From contig CAVCMG010000011.1 of assembly GCA_963603285.1 (NCBI GenBank), positions 23,357 through 87,356 on the forward strand: DNA of 64,000 bases, in the 5' to 3' direction. This DNA comes from UBA11957 sp963603285. GTDB lineage: Bacteria > Bacillota > Clostridia > Lachnospirales > Lachnospiraceae. A program made the position numbers and the translations under genes. Shown here one piece after another: positions 16,951 through 26,114 of this stretch (the stretch's first letter is position 1; each line of letters begins with the position of its first letter). The notes under the pieces are model-generated. The model had not been told where the DNA came from, ran no database searches, and was given only the letters and a program-made list of their open reading frames with translations.

Positions 16951-17907
16951 ATGGCAGCCAAAATCTGTGCAACAGGCTCCTGTATTCCAAGGTATCAGAT
17001 GCCAAATGAAGAATGGACGGCGTATGTCGAGACAAATGACAGTTGGATCCGGGAAAGAACCGGAATTGAAAGCCGACATATAGCAAAAGAAGAGACCTGT
17101 GTATCGCTGGCGGCCGGTGCGGCAAAAAAGGCACTGGAAAGTGCGAATATAAGAGCCGATGTCATTGACCTTCTGCTTGTCAGCACGATTTCGTCAGAAT
17201 ACGTCATGCCCTGTGCGGCCTGTGAGGTGCAGGCAGCCATCGGTGCAGACCGGGCGGTATGCTTTGATCTGAATGCGGCCTGCAGCGGATTTCTTTTGGC
17301 GTACAATACCGCTGTCAGTGGTATCGAAGCTGGTTTGTATGAGACGGCGCTGGTGATCGGCAGTGAATGTATGAGCCATCTGATCAGCTGGAATGACAGA
17401 TCCACTTGTATTTTGTTTGGTGACGGTGCGGGAGCTGTTCTTTTAAAAGCGTCGGACAGGCGGCGATATCTGCCGGTGGCACATTCCGATGGCAGGCAGA
17501 AGGCGGCGCTGACCATGCGAAGCCGTCACGATGGTGGTCGGGATTTTCTGGATCCTGTGTATGATCTGCAGATGGATGGACAGGCTGTATTTAAGTTTGC
17601 CGTCCGCAGAGTTCCGGAGGTGATCCGGGAGGTGCTGGAAAAAAATCACCTGCGGTCGGAGGACATCCGGTATTTCCTTTTGCATCAGGCCAACCGGCGG
17701 ATCATTGAGGCTGTCGCCAGACGGCTGGGGATCACTGTGGAAAAGTTTCCGATGAACGTGGCGCATTGTGGAAACACCTCATCGGCAAGTATACCGATTC
17801 TGCTGGATGAGTTGAACCATGAGGGCGCCTTACATAAGGGAGACCGGCTTGTGCTGGCCGGATTTGGTGCCGGGCTGACATGGGGAGCCACCGTGCTGGA
17901 ATGGTAA
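16951..17907 (+). CDS. fabH: 3-oxoacyl-ACP synthase III
   Basis: 318 residues. It starts fatty acid synthesis by condensing acetyl-CoA with malonyl-ACP. The catalytic triad is visible: Cys in LNAACSGF (about 112), His in LLHQANRR (about 244) and Asn in HCGNTSSAS (about 274). It is the first gene of the fab operon, after a sigma-A promoter and the FabT-like operator. Length is typical of bacterial FabH. Confidence 0.96.
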   Translation: MAAKICATGSCIPRYQMPNEEWTAYVETNDSWIRERTGIESRHIAKEETCVSLAAGAAKKALESANIRADVIDLLLVSTISSEYVMPCAACEVQAAIGADRAVCFDLNAACSGFLLAYNTAVSGIEAGLYETALVIGSECMSHLISWNDRSTCILFGDGAGAVLLKASDRRRYLPVAHSDGRQKAALTMRSRHDGGRDFLDPVYDLQMDGQAVFKFAVRRVPEVIREVLEKNHLRSEDIRYFLLHQANRRIIEAVARRLGITVEKFPMNVAHCGNTSSASIPILLDELNHEGALHKGDRLVLAGFGAGLTWGATVLEW

Positions 17908-18013
17908 AGGTCGGAGGGGTTGTTTTTATTGCTGATGACAGGCAACTGCGTAACAAAAGCAGACAAACAGGTATAAGAAAACTGAAAAATAAGAAAACGA
18001 GGAGAATACCGAT

Positions 18014-18238
18014 ATGGTAGAAAAAATTATTACACTTACAGCAGCACATTTAGGCATTTCCGAGGACGGCATCAGTGCCACATCATCCTTCAAAGAGGAT
18101 CTTGGCGTGGATTCGCTGGATCTGTTTGAACTGGTAATGGAGCTGGAAGAGGAGTTTGGCATCGAGATCCCGTCGGAGGATCTGGAACAGCTGGCAACGA
18201 TCGGTGATGTGGCAAAATACATCGAAGAGCATAAATAA
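18014..18238 (+). CDS. acpP: acyl carrier protein
   Basis: 74-residue acidic helical protein that carries growing acyl chains. The phosphopantetheine attachment site is Ser in GVDSLDLFEL (about residue 34). GAGGAG lies about 10 bases before the ATG. It sits between fabH and fabK, as in streptococcal and clostridial clusters. The 106-bp gap upstream shows no clear independent promoter. Confidence 0.97.
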   Translation: MVEKIITLTAAHLGISEDGISATSSFKEDLGVDSLDLFELVMELEEEFGIEIPSEDLEQLATIGDVAKYIEEHK

Positions 18239-18360
18239 AAAGCAGGCAGAGCACGTACAAAAAAGGCAGAAAACATCTGAAAATGCAGGTACGAAAAAGC
18301 TGCAATCTGCAAAAATACAGTGGCCGTGTAAAAACACAGGTCATACGAGGTGATGAGCAA

Positions 18361-19299
18361 ATGAAAACAGAGATAACGAAACTTCTGGACATTGAATATC
18401 CGATCCTGCAGGGTGGTATGGCCTGGGTGGCTGAATATCATCTGGCAGCGGCTGTATCGAATGCCGGAGGGCTGGGCATTATCGGTGCGGCCAACGCCCC
18501 GGCAGACTGGGTGAGAGACCAGATCCGGGAAGCAAAAAAGCTGACAGATAAGCCGTTTGGCGTAAATGTGATGCTGATGAGTCCGTATGCGGACGAGGTG
18601 GCAGAGGTGATCGCAAAAGAGGGTGTGAAGGTTGTGACAACGGGTGCCGGAAATCCGGAAAAGTATATGGAGCTCTGGAAAAATGCCGGGGTAAAGGTCA
18701 TCCCGGTGGTAGCCTCGGTTGCCCTGGCAAAGCGTATGCAGCGCTGCAGTGCAGATGCTGTGATCGCGGAGGGCTGTGAATCCGGCGGGCATATCGGAGA
18801 GAGTACGACAATGACGCTGGTACCCCAGGTCGTGGATGCCGTGGATATTCCGGTGATTGCCGCCGGAGGCATTGCAGATGGCCGGGGAATTGCCGCCGCC
18901 TTTATGCTGGGCGCAAGAGGTGTACAGATGGGCACTGCTTTCATTGCTACAGATGAGTGCCAGGTACATGAAAATTACAAAGACCAGATCCTGCGGGCAA
19001 AGGATATCGATACGCGTGTGACCGGCCGCAGTACCGGACATCCGGTGCGTACGCTTCGCAATGAAATGACAAGGGTATATCTGGAAAAGGAAAGAGAAGG
19101 AGCGTCCTTTGAGGAGCTTGAGGCACTGACCCTTGGCGGACTTCGCCGGGCCGTGCAGGAGGGTGATGTAAAGTCCGGCAGCGTGATGGCCGGGCAGAGC
19201 GCCGGTATGGTAAAGGAAAAGTGCAGCTGTCAGGCTTTGGTAAAAAGACTGGTGGCTGAAACAGAAGCCCTGCTGAAAGGAACAAAGAAGTATGCATAA
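18361..19299 (+). CDS. fabK: enoyl-ACP reductase II (FMN-dependent)
   Basis: 312-residue TIM-barrel flavoprotein of the nitronate-monooxygenase/FabK group. N-terminal LLDIEYPILQGGMAWV, then GGLGIIGAANAP and AEGCESGGHIGE, and GARGVQMGTAF mark the FMN site. It catalyses the last reduction of each elongation cycle, replacing FabI; FabK enzymes are known to be insensitive to triclosan. The start at 18361 has AGGTGATG 6 bases before it; an earlier in-frame ATG at 18283 has no such site. It overlaps fabD by 8 bp. Confidence 0.95.
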   Translation: MKTEITKLLDIEYPILQGGMAWVAEYHLAAAVSNAGGLGIIGAANAPADWVRDQIREAKKLTDKPFGVNVMLMSPYADEVAEVIAKEGVKVVTTGAGNPEKYMELWKNAGVKVIPVVASVALAKRMQRCSADAVIAEGCESGGHIGESTTMTLVPQVVDAVDIPVIAAGGIADGRGIAAAFMLGARGVQMGTAFIATDECQVHENYKDQILRAKDIDTRVTGRSTGHPVRTLRNEMTRVYLEKEREGASFEELEALTLGGLRRAVQEGDVKSGSVMAGQSAGMVKEKCSCQALVKRLVAETEALLKGTKKYA

Positions 19300-20215
19300 G
19301 ATTGCTTTACTTTATCCGGGTCAGGGCGCGCAGTGCTTTGGCATGGGAAAGGATTTTTACGAAAACAGTCCGCTGGCGGCTGCGCTGTATGATGAGGCAG
19401 GTGCGGCGCTTGGGCTGGATATGAAGCAGCTGTGTTTTGAAGAAAATGAACAGCTAGGCCGCACGGAGTACACCCAGGCGGCCATGGTGACGACCTGCCT
19501 GGCTATGACCCGTGTACTTATGGCAGAGGGGATACAACCGGATATCGCAGCGGGATTAAGTCTCGGGGAATATGCGGCGATCGCTGTGGCCGGTGGTTTT
19601 ACTGAGCTGGATGCGATCCGTCTGGTGCGCAAGCGGGGAATACTGATGCAAAATGCTGTGCCGGAGTGCTTTGGTGCCATGTGTGCGATCCTTGCATTGG
19701 ATGAAAATGTGATCGAAGAAGTTCTGGCGGATATTCCGGATGTGACGATCGCCAATTATAACTGTCCGGGCCAGATCGTGATCACCGGACGGAAAACGGC
19801 GGTGCAGGAAGCGGCAAAAAAGCTCAGAGCCGCCGGAGCCAGACGATGCATGATGCTGAATGTGGACGGAGCTTTCCATTCACCGTTTCTTAAGGAGGCA
19901 GGAAAAGAATTGAAGACGGCACTGGATGCGACGGATATACACCCCTTGCGGATTCCGTATGTGACCAATGTAACGGCGGAAACGGTGACGGATAAAGAAA
20001 AAATCGTGCCGCTGCTGTGTCAGCAGATCGCTTCACCGGTGCGTTTCCGGCAGTCTCTGGAACGTATGCTGGCGGATGGCGTGGACCGGTTTGTGGAGAT
20101 CGGGCCGGGACGTACACTGGCGGGCTTTTTAAGGAAAATCGACCGCAGTGCGAAGGTCTGGAATGTACAGTCTTTTGCAGATGTGCAGAAGGTAAAGGAG
20201 GAGCTTTATGTCTGA
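19292..20215 (+). CDS. fabD: malonyl-CoA:ACP malonyltransferase
   Basis: 307 residues. YPGQGAQ near the N-terminus and the nucleophile Ser in AGLSLGEYAA (about residue 91) with catalytic His in GAFHSPFL (about 200) identify the enzyme, which loads malonyl groups onto ACP. Start and stop overlap fabK and fabG by 8 bp each, so the three genes are translationally coupled. Confidence 0.96.
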   Translation: MHKIALLYPGQGAQCFGMGKDFYENSPLAAALYDEAGAALGLDMKQLCFEENEQLGRTEYTQAAMVTTCLAMTRVLMAEGIQPDIAAGLSLGEYAAIAVAGGFTELDAIRLVRKRGILMQNAVPECFGAMCAILALDENVIEEVLADIPDVTIANYNCPGQIVITGRKTAVQEAAKKLRAAGARRCMMLNVDGAFHSPFLKEAGKELKTALDATDIHPLRIPYVTNVTAETVTDKEKIVPLLCQQIASPVRFRQSLERMLADGVDRFVEIGPGRTLAGFLRKIDRSAKVWNVQSFADVQKVKEELYV

Positions 20216-20948
20216 GAGAAAAACGGCGATCGTGACCGGAGCAGGTCGTGGCATCGGAGCCGCCATAGCAAAAAAGCTGGCTGCGGATGGCATGCTGGTC
20301 GTGATCAATTATTGTGGCTCCGAAGAGAAAGCTCTGGAAGTAAAAAAAGAGATCAAAGCGGCAGGCGGGGAAGCTGTTTTGCAGCAGTGCAATGTGGCAG
20401 ATTCGGTACAGTGCGAAAAAATGGTGAAATGTGTTATAGAAACATATGGCCATGTCGATGTACTGGTCAATAATGCGGGGATCACCAGAGATGGCTTACT
20501 GATGCGGATGAGCGATGAGGATTTTTCCCGGGTGATCGATACGAATCTGAAGGGTACATTTCATATGATGCGTCTGGTATCCCGATATATGCTGAAACAA
20601 AGAAAAGGCCGCATCATCAATATGGCCTCAGTGGTAGGCATTTCCGGCAATGCCGGACAGGTAAACTATGCGGCATCCAAGGCCGGAGTGATCGGTGCGA
20701 CAAAGTCGGCGGCAAAAGAGCTGGCAAGCCGTGGTATCACAGTCAATGCCATAGCACCGGGATTTATTGAGACGGAGATGACAGCAGCTCTTTCCGAAAA
20801 GACACAGGAGGCGCTGAAAGCACAGATTCCACTGGGAACCTTTGGCAGGCCGGAGCAGGTGGCAGACTGTGTGGCTTTTCTGGCATCGGATGCGGCTTCA
20901 TATATTACCGGACAGGTCATCCAGGTGGATGGTGGGATGTGCATGTAG
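20208..20948 (+). CDS. fabG: 3-oxoacyl-ACP reductase
   Basis: 246-residue short-chain dehydrogenase. The NADPH-binding motif GAGRGIG (about residues 11-17), the NNAG motif and the catalytic Ser-Tyr-Lys (YAASKAG at about 151) are intact. It reduces beta-ketoacyl-ACP in each cycle. AAAGGAGG overlaps the end of fabD. Terminal GQVIQVDGGMCM is typical of FabG. Confidence 0.96.
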   Translation: MSERKTAIVTGAGRGIGAAIAKKLAADGMLVVINYCGSEEKALEVKKEIKAAGGEAVLQQCNVADSVQCEKMVKCVIETYGHVDVLVNNAGITRDGLLMRMSDEDFSRVIDTNLKGTFHMMRLVSRYMLKQRKGRIINMASVVGISGNAGQVNYAASKAGVIGATKSAAKELASRGITVNAIAPGFIETEMTAALSEKTQEALKAQIPLGTFGRPEQVADCVAFLASDAASYITGQVIQVDGGMCM

Positions 20949-20960
20949 GAGGACAGACAG

Positions 20961-22205
20961 ATGAAGAGACGAGTAGTGATCACCGGACTGGGAGCCGTGA
21001 CGCCGATCGGTAATACGGTGGCGGCATTCTGGGACAGTATCCGTGCCGGTCGTACCGGTATCAGGCCAATCACACGATTTGATACGACAGAATATAAGGT
21101 AAAGCTGGCGGCAGAAGTCAGAGACTTTGATCCAAAAGAGCATATGGATAGCAAAGCAGCACGCCGGATGGAGAAATTTTCCCAGTATGCGGTAGCTGCG
21201 GCAAAGGAGGCTTTTGCAGATGCGGCACTGGATATGACACAGGAAGATGCCTATCGTGTGGGTGTCTGTGTCGGTTCCGGTGTCGGCAGTCTGGAAGCGA
21301 TGGAGAAGAACGCGGCAAAGGTACTGGAGGGCAGACCGTCCAGAGTGCATCCGCTTTTTGTACCGATGATGATCTCCAATATGGCAGCCGGAAATATTTC
21401 GATCCAGCTGGGGCTTATGGGTAAATGTACCAATGTAGTCACGGCCTGTGCTTCCGGTACACATTGTATCGGCGATGCATTCCGGGCCATCCAGTACGGA
21501 GATGCGGATGTGATGGTGGCCGGAGGAACAGAAAGCTGTATCTGCGGCACCGGCGTGGCAGGATTTATGAATCTGACAGCTTTGTCCACAGAGGAAGATC
21601 CCACAAAGGCATCTCTTCCTTTTGATAAAAAGCGCAGTGGCTTTGTGCTGGGCGAGGGTGCAGGCATCGTTATCCTTGAGGAATTATCTCATGCAATGAA
21701 CAGAGGCGCACATATCTATGCAGAGCTTGTGGGCTACGGCGCTACAGCAGATGCCTACCATGTGACCTCTCCGAAAGAGGATGGCAGTGGAGCGGCAAAG
21801 GCCATGACGCTGGCGATGGAGGAGGCCGGGATCACTCCGGAGGAACTGACCTATATCAATGCGCATGGTACAGGCACGCATCACAACGATCTCTTTGAAA
21901 CGAGGGCGATCCATCTGGCACTTGGTGAAGCGGCAAAGACAGTGCATGTCAATTCAACAAAGTCCATGACGGGTCATCTGCTGGGCGGCGCCGGTGGTGT
22001 GGAATGTGTGGTCTGCGCAAAGAGTATCGAAGAGAATTTTATTCATCAGACTGTGGGTACAGATGAGCCGGATGAGGGTTGCGATCTGGATTATACACTG
22101 GGAAAACCTTTGGAAACGCCGGTCGTATATGCCATGAGCAATTCCCTCGGGTTTGGCGGACATAATGCATCGATTTTACTGAAAAAATTCGAGGGTCAGA
22201 TGTAG
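20961..22205 (+). CDS. fabF: 3-oxoacyl-ACP synthase II
   Basis: 414-residue elongating condensing enzyme. It has Cys in TACASGTH (about 163), His in NAHGTGTHHND (about 303) and His in KSMTGHLLGGAG (about 339), the KAS I/II Cys-His-His triad. It adds two-carbon units from malonyl-ACP. It starts 12 bp after fabG with AGGAGGAC. In streptococcal clusters accB follows at this point; here only a short non-coding gap leads to fabZ. Confidence 0.96.
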   Translation: MKRRVVITGLGAVTPIGNTVAAFWDSIRAGRTGIRPITRFDTTEYKVKLAAEVRDFDPKEHMDSKAARRMEKFSQYAVAAAKEAFADAALDMTQEDAYRVGVCVGSGVGSLEAMEKNAAKVLEGRPSRVHPLFVPMMISNMAAGNISIQLGLMGKCTNVVTACASGTHCIGDAFRAIQYGDADVMVAGGTESCICGTGVAGFMNLTALSTEEDPTKASLPFDKKRSGFVLGEGAGIVILEELSHAMNRGAHIYAELVGYGATADAYHVTSPKEDGSGAAKAMTLAMEEAGITPEELTYINAHGTGTHHNDLFETRAIHLALGEAAKTVHVNSTKSMTGHLLGGAGGVECVVCAKSIEENFIHQTVGTDEPDEGCDLDYTLGKPLETPVVYAMSNSLGFGGHNASILLKKFEGQM

Positions 22206-22326
22206 CTTCTGGTGACATGAAGTAAAGATAACCGGCAGATGGCTGTACCGGAAAATATGGTGAGGCAGGCATGCCGGAAAACAGCAGGGGTGAAATGAAA
22301 AAAGACCTGCAAATGGAGAAGTAAAG
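22206..22326 (+). other. fabF-fabZ gap where accB is expected
   Basis: 121 bp without a convincing gene. It contains a direct repeat CCGGAAAA (about 22248 and 22274). No recognisable biotin-lipoyl motif (such as EAMKM) can be read in any frame. In many Firmicutes accB occupies this slot. Confidence 0.6.
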
Positions 22327-22779
22327 ATGAACGAAGAAACAACGGAAAAGAAACACACTTTGACAGTAAAAGAAATATACGAGATTATTCCTCACAGACA
22401 TCCGTTTTTGTTGTTGGATTATATCGAAGATTATGAGCCGGGCGAATATGCGATTGGCTATAAATGTGTGACCTACAGAGAAGACTTTTTCGCCGGACAT
22501 TTTCCGGGAGAACCCGTGATGCCGGGCGTACTGACGGTGGAGGCACTGGCGCAGACCGGTGCGGTGGCCATTTTGAGCCTGCCGGAAAATAAAGGAAAGA
22601 CAGCCTATTTCGGTGGAATCAAAAACTGCCGGTTTAAGGGCAAGATCGTACCGGGGGACAAGGTGCGTCTGGAAACCCGGATCATCAAGCGAAAAGGCCC
22701 GCTGGGAATCGGTGAGGCCGTGGCGATGGTGGATGACAAGGTCGTTGTCAGTGCGGAACTGAGTTTTATGATCGGGTGA
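22327..22779 (+). CDS. fabZ: 3-hydroxyacyl-ACP dehydratase
   Basis: 150-residue hot-dog fold enzyme. The motif IIPHRHPFLLLD (about 19-30, catalytic His) and HFPGEPVMPGVLTVEA (about 58-73, catalytic Glu) are intact. It dehydrates 3-hydroxyacyl-ACP to the trans-2-enoyl form. There is no FabA or FabM in the cluster, so how double bonds are introduced, if they are, is not explained here. Confidence 0.96.
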   Translation: MNEETTEKKHTLTVKEIYEIIPHRHPFLLLDYIEDYEPGEYAIGYKCVTYREDFFAGHFPGEPVMPGVLTVEALAQTGAVAILSLPENKGKTAYFGGIKNCRFKGKIVPGDKVRLETRIIKRKGPLGIGEAVAMVDDKVVVSAELSFMIG

Positions 22780-22800
22780 AAAGTGTGAGGTTTTAAACAT

Positions 22801-24171
22801 ATGAAAAAGATTTTGATCGCCAACCGGGGAGAGATCGCCGTACGGATTATCCGTGCCTGTCGGGAGATGGGCATCCCTTCGGTGGCTGTATGTTCGGAGG
22901 CGGACAGAAATGCACTGCATGCCAAGCTGGCCGATGAGTGTATCTGTATCGGCCCGGCGCAGGCGGATAAGAGCTATCTGGATATGGAACGGATTTTAAG
23001 CGCCGCCTGTGTATCTGGTGCGGATGCGATCCATCCAGGTTTTGGCTTTCTTTCGGAAAACAGCCGGTTTGCGTCGCTGTGCGAGAAATGCAATATCACC
23101 TTTATCGGCCCACCGGCAGAGATCATCGACCGGCTCGGCGACAAGCAGGCGGCCAGAAATACGATGGTCGCAGCGCAGGTACCGGTCATTCCGGGAACAA
23201 AGCAGCCGATCTATGATGTAAAGACCGGTCTGGCTGAGGCAGAAAAGATCGGTTATCCGGTCATGATCAAGGCAGCGCTTGGTGGTGGCGGTAAGGGTAT
23301 GCGTGAGGCAAAGAGCGAGACAGAATTTGAGCAGCAGTTTGTAACGGCACAGCAGGAGGCTTTAAAAGCCTTTGGCGACGGCACAATGTATATAGAAAAG
23401 CTGATCCAGCATCCCAGACATATTGAATTTCAGATTCTTGCGGACAAGTATGGAAACGTAGTGCATCTGGGGGAACGTGACTGTTCGATCCAGAGAAATC
23501 ACCAGAAGCTGATCGAAGAAGCGCCCAGTATCGGCGTCAGCGACAAGCTGCGGAAAAAGATGGGCGAGGTGGCTGTCCGGGCGGCAAAGGCGGCAGGGTA
23601 TGAGAATGCAGGAACGATCGAGTTTCTGCTGGATGAAAACGGTGATTTCTATTTTATGGAAATGAATACCCGTATCCAGGTGGAACACCCGGTGACGGAA
23701 TGGGTGACCGGGGTTGATCTGATCAAGGCACAGATCCGTATTGCAGCCGGAGAAAAGCTCGGATTTACGCAGAAGGATATCACCATCAGCGGACATGCTA
23801 TCGAGTGCCGCATCAATGCCGAGAATCCTTCCCGTGGCTTTTTACCCTCCCCGGGAACGATCACCGCCCTGCATCTGCCGGGCGGCAAGGGCATTCGGGT
23901 GGACAGCGCCATGTACAGCGGCTGCGAGATTCCACCGTACTACGACTCCATGATCGGCAAGCTGATCGTCTGGGGAAAGACCAGAAAGGAAGCCATCCGC
24001 AAGATGGAAAGTGCTCTCGGTGAGGTGATCATCGAGGGTGTGGACACCAATGTGGATTACCAGTATGACATTTTACAGCATCCGGATTTTGTGGAAGGAC
24101 GCACGGATATAGAATTTATTGACCGTATTTTCGAAAAGCACAGTAGAGCAGAATTTCCGTGCAGAGTATAA
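22801..24171 (+). CDS. accC: acetyl-CoA carboxylase, biotin carboxylase subunit
   Basis: 456-residue ATP-grasp enzyme that carboxylates biotin on the carrier protein AccB. Start KKILIANRGEIAVRIIRA, the glycine-rich ATP loop GGGGKGMREA (about 162) and EMNTRIQVEHPVTE (about 287) are diagnostic. Length is that of a stand-alone subunit with no fused biotin carrier. It needs an AccB that is not encoded in this window. Confidence 0.96.
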   Translation: MKKILIANRGEIAVRIIRACREMGIPSVAVCSEADRNALHAKLADECICIGPAQADKSYLDMERILSAACVSGADAIHPGFGFLSENSRFASLCEKCNITFIGPPAEIIDRLGDKQAARNTMVAAQVPVIPGTKQPIYDVKTGLAEAEKIGYPVMIKAALGGGGKGMREAKSETEFEQQFVTAQQEALKAFGDGTMYIEKLIQHPRHIEFQILADKYGNVVHLGERDCSIQRNHQKLIEEAPSIGVSDKLRKKMGEVAVRAAKAAGYENAGTIEFLLDENGDFYFMEMNTRIQVEHPVTEWVTGVDLIKAQIRIAAGEKLGFTQKDITISGHAIECRINAENPSRGFLPSPGTITALHLPGGKGIRVDSAMYSGCEIPPYYDSMIGKLIVWGKTRKEAIRKMESALGEVIIEGVDTNVDYQYDILQHPDFVEGRTDIEFIDRIFEKHSRAEFPCRV

Positions 24172-24174
24172 GAT

Positions 24175-25926
24175 ATGAAGTTAGACAACGTATTTAAAAA
24201 GAAAATCAATCAGCAGGAAATAATCGATGAAAATGGCTCTACCGGTCCCGTGATACCAGACGGGCTGCTCAGAAAATGCAATTTCTGTAAGGCAGCGATC
24301 ATTGCCGAGGATGCCCGGCAGGGCTTTTATATCTGTCCGAAATGTGGCGGCTATTTCCATGTTCCGGCAAGAGCCAGACTGCGGATGATCGCGGATGAGG
24401 GCTCCTTTACCGAATGGAATGAGACGATGGAGCCTGTCAATCCCATGAAGTACAAGGGTTATCCGGAAAAAATACAGGCTCTGCAGGAGAGAACAGGACT
24501 TAACGAGGCTGTGCTGACGGGGAAAGCCAGAATCGGCGGCTGTGAGACAGCACTGGGCATCTGCGACGGCCGTTTTATGATGGCCAGCATGGGACATAAT
24601 GTGGGAGAAAAAATCACACGCATGGTAGAACGCGCCACAGAGGAAAAGCTGCCTGTTGTACTGTTTTGCTGCTCCGGCGGTGCAAGGATGCAGGAGGGCA
24701 TCGTGTCCCTGATGCAGATGGCCAAGACGTCGGCTGCCTTTAAACGGCACAGCGACGCCGGGCTTCTTTATATTACGGTACTGACGGATCCGACAACCGG
24801 CGGCGTGACGGCCAGCTTTGCGATGCTTGGCGATATCATTCTGGCAGAGCCGGGCGCGCTGATCGGCTTTGCCGGCCCCCGTGTCATTGAACAGACGATG
24901 AAGCAGAAGCTGCCGAAAGGATTTCAGCGGGCCGAGTTTCTGCTGGAGCATGGGTTCGTGGATGAGATTGTGAAACGGAAGGACATGAAAATCGTGCTGG
25001 GACAGTATCTGAAGCTGCATCAGCAGGCAGATATATTGTCAGAAGAAACAGACAGTGCACAGTATCAAAAATATAAAGTGAACCAGAAAAGATGTGGCTC
25101 GAATGTGCATAACCACGATAAAAAAGCAGAAAAAGCAGCCACAGAAATGACCGCCTGGGACCGCGTCCAGCTGTCCCGCAGAAAAGACCGTCCGGTGGCC
25201 AGCACCTATATTGACCGTCTGTTTACGGATTTTCATGAGCTGCACGGCGACCGTCTGTACAGCGACGATGCGGCGATCATCGGCGGTATCGCCCGTTTTC
25301 ATGGCAGCTCCGTAACGGTGATCGTACAGCAGAAGGGCCGCACGACGAAAGAAAATATCGAAAGAAACTTCGGTATGCCAAAACCGGAGGGCTACCGTAA
25401 AGCCCTGCGACTGATGAAACAGGCAGAAAAATTTCACCGTCCCATCTTCTGCATCGTAGATACACCCGGTGCATTCTGCGGTATGGAAGCCGAGGAGCGT
25501 GGTCAGGGCGAAGCCATCGCCCGCAATCTCTATGAAATGTCATCGCTGAAAGTACCGATCCTGACCGTAGTAACAGGCGAGGGCGGCAGCGGTGGTGCAT
25601 TGGCGATGGCCGTGTCCGATGAAGTCTGGATGCTGGAAAATGCCACCTACTCCATCCTGTCCCCGGAGGGCTTTGCCAGCATTCTCTGGAAGGATGCGAA
25701 ACGTGCCGACGAGGCCGCAGCCGTTATGAAGCTGACCGCACAGGATGTAAAACAGAGCGGTGTCATCGAGCAGGTCATCCCAGAACCGGAAAATCTGACG
25801 GAAGAGACGCTTTCACAGGTGGCAGATGAGCTGGATTGCCGAATGCAGAACTTTATGGAAAACTATGTAACTATGCAGCCGGAAACACTTATAGCTCACC
25901 GTTACGAGAGATTCCGGCATATGTAA
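24175..25926 (+). CDS. accDA: fused acetyl-CoA carboxylase carboxyltransferase beta-alpha
   Basis: 583 residues carrying both carboxyltransferase subunits in one chain. Residues 1-285 are AccD-like with a zinc ribbon (Cys 35, 38, 54, 57) and the GGARMQEG crotonase-type motif; a variable linker (about 286-320, Lys/Glu/Gln-rich) leads to an AccA-like half from about 322 with LHGDR, GMEAEERGQGEAIARNL and GEGGSGGALA. It transfers the carboxyl group from biotin to acetyl-CoA. The gene starts 3 bp after accC and ends the operon. The two subunits are separate in E. coli; fusion occurs in some Firmicutes. Confidence 0.94.
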   Translation: MKLDNVFKKKINQQEIIDENGSTGPVIPDGLLRKCNFCKAAIIAEDARQGFYICPKCGGYFHVPARARLRMIADEGSFTEWNETMEPVNPMKYKGYPEKIQALQERTGLNEAVLTGKARIGGCETALGICDGRFMMASMGHNVGEKITRMVERATEEKLPVVLFCCSGGARMQEGIVSLMQMAKTSAAFKRHSDAGLLYITVLTDPTTGGVTASFAMLGDIILAEPGALIGFAGPRVIEQTMKQKLPKGFQRAEFLLEHGFVDEIVKRKDMKIVLGQYLKLHQQADILSEETDSAQYQKYKVNQKRCGSNVHNHDKKAEKAATEMTAWDRVQLSRRKDRPVASTYIDRLFTDFHELHGDRLYSDDAAIIGGIARFHGSSVTVIVQQKGRTTKENIERNFGMPKPEGYRKALRLMKQAEKFHRPIFCIVDTPGAFCGMEAEERGQGEAIARNLYEMSSLKVPILTVVTGEGGSGGALAMAVSDEVWMLENATYSILSPEGFASILWKDAKRADEAAAVMKLTAQDVKQSGVIEQVIPEPENLTEETLSQVADELDCRMQNFMENYVTMQPETLIAHRYERFRHM

Positions 25927-26056
25927 GAAGAGCTCTGCAAAGCTTTGCACAGAACGGGTGCTGAGACTTTGTAGGGCTTTTATGCTGAAAAGACAAAAGA
26001 AGGTAAAGCACCGGAACGTTGTAAAAAAAGTACAAATAACTCGGTACAATAATGAA

Positions 26057-26085
26057 TTGACGCTCCCTCTTTGTAGGGCTACAAT
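26057..26085 (+). promoter_or_regulatory. sigma-A promoter of the DUF4867 gene
   Basis: TTGACG (26057-26062), 17-bp spacer, TACAAT (26080-26085). The spacer contains CTTTGTAGGGCT (26069-26080), which also occurs at 25967-25978, 102 bp upstream. A perfect 14-bp palindrome TGCAAAGCTTTGCA lies at 25936-25949. Confidence 0.8.
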
Positions 26086-26114
26086 AAAAGAAAACGTTTT
26101 GGGAGGGAATATAC

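Noticed and set aside
22294..22323. Nine-codon frame as a possible accB remnant
   Set aside because: Too short and shows no biotin-lipoyl motif.
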